NCBI GenBank assembly: GCA_021787505.1
Contig: JAJYLU010000029.1
Coordinates: 1 to 10,170 of the forward strand
DNA length: 10,170 bases
Direction of reading: 5' to 3'
Origin: Nitrospirota bacterium
GTDB lineage: Bacteria; Nitrospirota; Thermodesulfovibrionia; Thermodesulfovibrionales; UBA6898
Both the position numbers and the translations under genes were made by a program. Under the pieces are notes generated by a model. It searched no databases. It was not told the origin of the DNA and saw only the letters and a list, made by a program, of their open reading frames with translations. This document shows positions 6,511 to 10,170 of the stretch, one piece after another (positions within the stretch are counted from its first letter, which is position 1; each line of letters begins with the position of its first letter).

Positions 6511-7533
6511 TCAATGTTCCGCCCTCAGTTGTCCACATGCCGCCAGGATATCCTGCCCCTTGCTCTCCCTGACTAAAACAGTCAGATTGAGGCCGGCAAG
6601 AATGTTCCTGAATTCGAGGACAGCCCCTTCGGAAGGACGTTTCAGTCCGCTCCCTGCGTGCGGGTTGAGGGGGATGAGGTTTATCTTGCATCTGATACCC
6701 TTTACGAGCTTCGCGAGCCGCATGGCGTCTTCGGCCGAATCGTTGAGGCCTTCGATAAGGACATATTCAAAGGTGATCCGCCTCCTCGGACCGAGCGTAA
6801 AACGTCGGCAGGCAACGATCAGCGACTTAATTGGATACCTCCTGTTGATCGGCATTATCCGGTCCCGCTCCTGATCCGTTGTCGCGTTCAACGATACTGC
6901 AAGGTTCACCTCCGGTCCCCGTTCCGCAAGGAGCGCCATCTTCGGGACGAGGCCTGCAGTCGAAAGGGTGATCCGCCTTTTTGCTATGCCGACGAATCCG
7001 ATGATCCTCCGGAGCGCCTCGGTCACCTCATCCAGATTCGCAAGCGGCTCTCCCATTCCCATCAACACTATATTCGTAATCTTTCGCGGGAGCGCCAATC
7101 CCCCGACCGAAATCACCTGGTCGACAATTTCATCTGCCTTCAGGTTCCTGATCAGACCCAGTTTGCCGGTAAGACAGAACCGGCAGCCCATGGCACAGCC
7201 TACTTGCGAGGATATGCAGAGGGTAAGACGGTCTTTGTCCGTGATAAGTACGCTCTCTACCGTCTCACCGTCCTCAAGAGAAAAAAGGAACTTTTCTGTC
7301 CCGTCTGAAGACGTCAGCCTATTTGAAAGCCGGAGGGAACTGATGTACGCAACATCGGAGAGTTTCGCCCTCAATTCCTTGGAAAACTCAGTAATGCAGT
7401 GTATCTCCGTAGCGCGCTTCTGGTAGATCCAGTGGATCAGCTGGTCAGCCCTGTATTTGGGCAGACCCTGTTCCGCGGCAAAATGGAGGAGTGCTTCGCG
7501 TGAAAGTCCCTTCAGGTTAGTTTTTTGCGGCAT
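6511..7533 (-). CDS. rlmN: Dual-specificity RNA methyltransferase RlmN (radical SAM)
   Basis: Methylates C2 of adenosine 2503 in 23S rRNA and A37 in some tRNAs, in the cytoplasm, by a radical-SAM ping-pong mechanism. The 340-residue product has family-typical length. The N-terminal helical domain (YRADQLIHWIYQK) leads to the cluster motif QVGCAMGCRFC with the CxxxCxxC ligands C113, C117 and C120. Core motifs include GMGEPLANLDEV (SAM-binding GEP), ITLSTAGLVP, VNLAVSLNATTD and INLIPLNPHAGSGLKRPSE. The acceptor Cys that carries the methyl group is C333 in ILAACGQL. ATG 7533 is used; a TTG at 7539, which directly abuts the TAA of the FKBP gene, would add two residues. Neither has a close Shine-Dalgarno, so translation probably depends on coupling to the FKBP gene. 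RlmN rather than Cfr is favoured by context and motif set. Confidence 0.97.
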   Translation of the reverse strand: MPQKTNLKGLSREALLHFAAEQGLPKYRADQLIHWIYQKRATEIHCITEFSKELRAKLSDVAYISSLRLSNRLTSSDGTEKFLFSLEDGETVESVLITDKDRLTLCISSQVGCAMGCRFCLTGKLGLIRNLKADEIVDQVISVGGLALPRKITNIVLMGMGEPLANLDEVTEALRRIIGFVGIAKRRITLSTAGLVPKMALLAERGPEVNLAVSLNATTDQERDRIMPINRRYPIKSLIVACRRFTLGPRRRITFEYVLIEGLNDSAEDAMRLAKLVKGIRCKINLIPLNPHAGSGLKRPSEGAVLEFRNILAGLNLTVLVRESKGQDILAACGQLRAEH

Positions 7534-7539
7534 CCTCAA

Positions 7540-7974
7540 TTACTGCGAGACAATCTCCTCGAGCGTAATCTCGAATATAAGGTCTTTGCCCGCAAGAGGA
7601 TGATTGCAGTCCATTGTCACGGTGCTGTCCGAAAAATCCATAATCGTGACCTGAACAGGTTGACCGTCGGCGCGAAACATCTGCATTTGCTGTCCGACCT
7701 CCGGGGCAAACCCCTCAGGGAGCCTGCTGCGGTCGTATTCGAAGACCTTCTCTTTGCGATGCGGACCATATCCTTCCTCCGCCTGAATCGCTACGGTCTT
7801 CTTTTCGCCGACACTCATCCCTACGACGGCTTTTTCGATACCCGCGATGAACTCCCTCTGCCCGAGTTTCATTTCGAGCGAAGCCCCTCCCTCGGACGAA
7901 TCAAAAACCGACCCATCTTCCAGTTTCCCCACATAATGTATCCTGACTGTATCGCCCTCTTTAACTGTTGTCAT
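7540..7974 (-). CDS. SlyD-like FKBP-type peptidyl-prolyl cis-trans isomerase
   Basis: 144-residue cytoplasmic folding helper that isomerises Xaa-Pro bonds. The FKBP half-domain begins GDTVRIHYVGKLEDGSVFDSS and includes LGQREFIAGIEKAVVGMSVGEKK. The inserted chaperone (IF) domain occupies about residues 70-125 (GYGPHRKEKVFEYDRSRLP through VTIMDFSDSTVTMD), and the FKBP fold resumes with CNHPLAGKDLIFEITLEEI, the SlyD-family signature. Unlike E. coli SlyD, there is no His/Cys-rich metal-binding tail: the protein ends EEIVSQ. ATG 7974 is preceded at seven bases by AGGAG. A TATAAT at 8009-8004 gives a leader of about 25 nt. The TAA stop lies next to the start region of rlmN, so the two genes are likely cotranscribed. 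Confidence 0.95.
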   Translation of the reverse strand: MTTVKEGDTVRIHYVGKLEDGSVFDSSEGGASLEMKLGQREFIAGIEKAVVGMSVGEKKTVAIQAEEGYGPHRKEKVFEYDRSRLPEGFAPEVGQQMQMFRADGQPVQVTIMDFSDSTVTMDCNHPLAGKDLIFEITLEEIVSQ

Positions 7975-8003
7975 GCCAGACTCCTTTCCGCTTTGGATCT
8001 TTT

Positions 8004-8009
8004 ATTATA
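8004..8009 (-). promoter_or_regulatory. Candidate -10 box of the FKBP-rlmN transcript
   Basis: Perfect TATAAT on the minus strand, 30 bases upstream of ATG 7974, with GTTAAG-like sequence as the only -35 candidate at about 17 bp. The rest of 8010-8125 shows no recognised feature. Confidence 0.45.
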
Positions 8010-8128
8010 ACCCAAATTCCCCTTTTCTTAACGAGGCGCGTGGCGGACGGGATTATTTTCGTTTATTATGGTCAGGCGACCGGCGGCCAGCATCTTTCCG
8101 GACCGGAATCGCCTCGGCCGGAACTGCC

Positions 8129-8167
8129 CAAAAAGAACGGGCAGGCCTTTCGGCCTGCCCGAAAAAA
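8129..8167 (-). terminator. Strong rho-independent terminator of the Spy-like operon
   Basis: CGGGCAGGCC-GAAA-GGCCTGCCCG on the minus strand is a perfect 10-bp GC-rich stem with a GNRA tetraloop, followed by TTCTTTTT. The flanking A-run on the other side makes it potentially bidirectional, but no plus-strand gene is present to use it. It lies about 80 bases after the Spy-like stop. Confidence 0.9.
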
Positions 8168-8242
8168 GGAGAGAAATATATATAAACGCTGCCGTCTATC
8201 TCCGAAATAACCTCGTTGCAGCAGCGGGCTGAGAGCGGTGCG

Positions 8243-8926
8243 TCAGTGCTCCATCTGCTGATGGTCCATATCCGTTTGGGGCATATCGTCTCGCGGAGCG
8301 TCCTGCTCCATATCATCCGTGGAAAGAGGGGAATCCTCATCGGACTTCATCTGCATCATCCCGCCGTCCATCTTACCCGTGCCGTCCATCATCCGGCATT
8401 TCCCGCATTCCCCCATGTCTCCGTCCCCCATGCCGCCGGAAAAACCCCTCCCGGCCTTCATCCTGCCGCCCATGCCGGGCATCATGTAGGGCATGGGCGC
8501 CGCCATCAGGGAATCGAACTTCTTACGCTGCTCGGCGGTAAGTTTGGACCTAATCTCCTCACGCGCCTTCAGCCGCAGGATAAGAATATCTCCCCTAAGC
8601 ATCTCTATCTGCCTCACCTTCGCCTCGACCGCTTTGAAATCCGCGGGTTCCGTCAGGAAAAGCTCCCTGAGTTCTATCTCGGCGACGCCCATGTCCGCCT
8701 TCTTCTTTATGCCCTCTTTCATAGTCCTGAAAAAAACCGCCTTTACTTCTTCGATCTGTTTTTCATCAAGTCCGAGCGGTCCCAGCCGATCCATCATCAT
8801 CCGGCCGGGCATCATATGCATGCCTGACATCGCGGTACTTTTTTCGCACATCATCATCGCGTTCGAATAACCGGACCACCCAAAAAATAATATCACCGCA
8901 AAAGGAACAACCAGTAACTTCTTCAT
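8243..8926 (-). CDS. Spy/CpxP-like periplasmic protein with Met/Cys/His-rich ends
   Basis: 227-residue exported protein. Residues 1-23 are a signal peptide (to GYSNA). The mature N-terminus is Met-rich (MMMCEKSTAMSGMHMMPGR). A long amphipathic helical core follows (LGLDEKQIEEVKAVFF to LTAEQRKKFDSL) that includes the LTxxQ motif of the Spy/CpxP family, ATP-independent periplasmic chaperones linked to envelope and metal stress. The C-terminal ~80 residues are low-complexity and rich in Met, Gly, Asp and His, with a CGKC pair and the ending DMDHQQMEH. Clusters of Met with Cys and His are typical of periplasmic Cu(I)/Cu(II) or Ni binding, so metal buffering is likely but unproven. ATG 8926 has GGGGG six bases upstream. 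It lies 17 bases after the Cys/PepSY-like gene and ends at a strong terminator, so the two form an operon. Confidence 0.82.
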   Translation of the reverse strand: MKKLLVVPFAVILFFGWSGYSNAMMMCEKSTAMSGMHMMPGRMMMDRLGPLGLDEKQIEEVKAVFFRTMKEGIKKKADMGVAEIELRELFLTEPADFKAVEAKVRQIEMLRGDILILRLKAREEIRSKLTAEQRKKFDSLMAAPMPYMMPGMGGRMKAGRGFSGGMGDGDMGECGKCRMMDGTGKMDGGMMQMKSDEDSPLSTDDMEQDAPRDDMPQTDMDHQQMEH

Positions 8927-8943
8927 CGAAACCCCCTTTGGAA

Positions 8944-9255
8944 TTAGTATATGGACCGCAATCGTCCTGTTTTCCTGTCGAACAGGACCTTGTCTACCTC
9001 TCTGTTGTTCTTGAAAATCTCGGCCTCGATGAATCTCCCCTTATGATAGATGGTGCCCACCCGGTAACCTTTGTCCCTGTAATACCTGTCAAGCGCAATC
9101 ACCGCATCCCTCGGCGTAATGACTTCTTTACAGGTGCCGTAGCTGGTGCATCCCTGGCAGTAATCGCCGTATGGCGTCACATTACCTTCTTCCGCAAAGA
9201 CGACCGGCTGAACCGCCAGCGATACCAATACTGCAAAAAAAATCGCCCTCAACAT
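8944..9255 (-). CDS. Small exported Cys protein with PepSY-like C-terminus
   Basis: 103-residue protein of unrecognised family. The first 21 residues are a signal peptide (ending VVFA). The mature protein opens with a three-Cys segment, YCQGCTSYGTC (C33, C36, C42), which could bind a metal or form a disulfide. The rest, AVIALDRYYRDKGYRVGTI to KVLFDRKTGRLRSIY, has the strand pattern and terminal 'xxFDxxTGxLxx' of PepSY domains; this resemblance is by eye. An in-frame TAG precedes ATG 9255, so no longer start is possible. The best Shine-Dalgarno (AAGGAGG) is 17 bases upstream, too far for normal use; AAGAGA is nearer. It is first in a two-gene operon with the Spy-like gene. The AT-rich stretch 9285-9300 (TATATTAAAAT on the minus strand) may hold the promoter. 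Confidence 0.78.
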   Translation of the reverse strand: MLRAIFFAVLVSLAVQPVVFAEEGNVTPYGDYCQGCTSYGTCKEVITPRDAVIALDRYYRDKGYRVGTIYHKGRFIEAEIFKNNREVDKVLFDRKTGRLRSIY

Positions 9256-9335
9256 CTACAGTCTCTTGTTAGCCTCCTTCTCTTAAGTAATTTTAATATA
9301 GAGTCATGAAGAAAATATGAAGGAATTATGTTAAA

Positions 9336-9620
9336 TCAGATGCTTTCCACCCCCTTTATTTCGACTGTCTTTCTCTTCGAGGACCTGCCCCGAACAATCC
9401 TGACGCTCCCTTTTCGGACGCCTGCCGCCTCCGCAATCACCTCAACGAGCTGTTCGTTCGCCTCGCCCTCGACGGGCGGAGCGGTCAGCTTCACCTTGAG
9501 CACGTTGTCCAGAACTCCGGCGATCCCTTTTTTCGAAGCTCTCGGCTCGACCTTGACTTCGATGACGATGCCGTCTTTTGTTTTTCTGAAAGGTATCCGC
9601 ACTTCAGCGCACCCCCGCAT
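9336..9620 (-). CDS. YggU/DUF167 (UPF0235) family protein
   Basis: 94-residue cytoplasmic protein of the conserved YggU family, whose molecular function is unknown. Family hallmarks are clear: IEVKVEPRASKKGI, the core LKVKLTAPPVEGEANEQL, and VRIVRGRSSKRKTVEI near the end. Length is normal. ATG 9620 is used, with AAAGGG about ten bases upstream; both the start and the intergenic gap lie within a 7-nt phased repeat. It follows the histidine kinase gene by 30 bases and is probably cotranscribed with it. In other genomes it often sits beside yggT/yggS-type genes; here the neighbours give no functional clue. Confidence 0.93.
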   Translation of the reverse strand: MRGCAEVRIPFRKTKDGIVIEVKVEPRASKKGIAGVLDNVLKVKLTAPPVEGEANEQLVEVIAEAAGVRKGSVRIVRGRSSKRKTVEIKGVESI

Positions 9621-9672
9621 TTCTCGTTTCCCTTTCGCATTTACCGTTCACTATTTCCTATTCACCGTCCGC
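9617..9672. repeat. Degenerate 7-nt phased repeat across the kinase stop and yggU start
   Basis: Read on the minus strand the stretch splits into heptamers: GCGGACG, GTGAATA, GGAAATA, GTGAACG, GTAAATG, CGAAAGG, GAAACGA, GAAATGC. All share a G-x-(G/A)-A-A/G-A-x flavour. It encodes the kinase's last residues (RTVNRK), its stop and the yggU ATG. Degenerate, so phasing is by eye. Confidence 0.5.
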
Positions 9673-10170
9673 TGTTTTTCTCCCAGAGGCAGCCAGACCC
9701 TGAACGTCGTCCCTTCTCCCACCCTGCTCTCCAGATCGATGCGGCCCCCCATAGCGCCCACGAGTTCCTTTACGATTGCGAGCCCGAGCCCTATGCCGCT
9801 CGAGTCATCGCCCCGGTAAAATCTCTCGAAAACCATTTCCCGCTTGTCCTCGGGGATGCCGGCCCCGGTGTCGCTAACCTCGACAAAAAACATCTTTCCC
9901 TCGGTCCCGTAACCCACTGACACCCCTCCCGTTGCCGTATTCTTGATCGCGTTGGTAAGAATATTCTGGACTGCCCTCTCAAGCTTCTCGGGATCGCTCC
10001 GCACGTGCAGGGACCTCTCTGTGCGGACCTTCATCGCGAGCCCTTTTTCCGATGCAAGGGGGGCAAGCTTCGCTGTGATGCCCGAAAGGAATTTATAGAG
10101 GTCGATGTCGATCAACTCTCTCCCGGAGAAGAAGCTCGCCTCCGCCTTTGTCATATCTTCAATCCCCTCC
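9651..10170 (-). CDS. Sensor histidine kinase, C-terminal ATPase domain (5' end outside window)
   Basis: The frame is open to the right edge; the ATG at 10154 is internal, because the preceding codons (EGIED) continue in frame and match the region just after a dimerisation helix. Visible are about 172 residues of the HATPase_c domain: N-box NILTNAIKNTA (Mg-ATP binding Asn), G1 box SDTGAGIP, F-box VFERFYRG, G2 box GIGLGLAIVKELVGAMGGRI and the closing strand GTTFRVWLPL. The phosphoacceptor His and sensor parts are beyond the window. The stimulus cannot be told from this part. The C-terminal tail RTVNRK is encoded by the degenerate 7-nt repeat and is probably unimportant to the fold. No response regulator is visible downstream. 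Confidence 0.93.
   Translation of the reverse strand, partial: EGIEDMTKAEASFFSGRELIDIDLYKFLSGITAKLAPLASEKGLAMKVRTERSLHVRSDPEKLERAVQNILTNAIKNTATGGVSVGYGTEGKMFFVEVSDTGAGIPEDKREMVFERFYRGDDSSGIGLGLAIVKELVGAMGGRIDLESRVGEGTTFRVWLPLGEKQRTVNRK

Noticed and set aside
8216..8827. 203-codon His-rich plus-strand open frame
   Set aside because: His residues are the reverse complement of the Met (ATG) codons in the Spy-like gene.

Overview
All genes I can support in this window lie on the minus strand, so biological order runs from high to low coordinates. The signal peptides, lipoboxes, OmpA-type porin and Met-rich periplasmic protein indicate a Gram-negative (diderm) bacterium. A probable UGA-decoded selenoprotein implies a selenocysteine-decoding organism. 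Gene style (medium GC, frequent TTG starts, proline-rich envelope linkers) is compatible with Nitrospirota or Desulfobacterota, but this is an impression, not a placement.

Layout from the right edge (10170) to the left edge (1): (i) the C-terminal ATPase half of a sensor histidine kinase, cut by the window edge, followed by a YggU/DUF167 protein. (ii) A likely two-gene operon: a small exported Cys protein with a PepSY-like tail, then an exported Spy/CpxP-like protein with Met-, Cys- and His-rich ends, closed by a strong terminator at about 8130-8165. (iii) An SlyD-like FKBP prolyl isomerase whose stop abuts the start region of rlmN (23S rRNA/tRNA A2503/A37 methyltransferase). (iv) A TPR lipoprotein whose last codons and stop are tandemly triplicated. 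(v) An OmpA-family porin with a 22-proline linker, its own promoter and a textbook terminator. (vi) A decayed copy of an OmpA C-terminus. (vii) A large repeat lipoprotein of FG-GAP/VCBS type, probably a beta-propeller. (viii) A glutaredoxin-like gene directly joined to a copper-type P1B ATPase (copA), which leaves the window at base 1.

The most notable feature is the glutaredoxin-like gene at 1933-2184. It appears interrupted by a TGA at codon 11, but the TGA occupies exactly the first position of the redox CxxC motif (U-H-D-C), the frame stays open to a TAA that abuts the copA ATG, and a hairpin with a loop G lies 23 nt after the UGA, as expected of a bacterial SECIS element. I read it as an intact selenoprotein rather than a pseudogene. 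CopA (two N-terminal MxCxxC domains, CPC motif), the selenoprotein and, about 6 kb away, the Met/Cys-rich Spy-like protein give the window a metal/thiol-stress flavour at its two ends, with envelope-structure genes between; a functional link between the ends is inference only.

No tRNA, rRNA, CRISPR array, insertion sequence or integrase was recognised. No gene-free stretch exceeds 300 bases.
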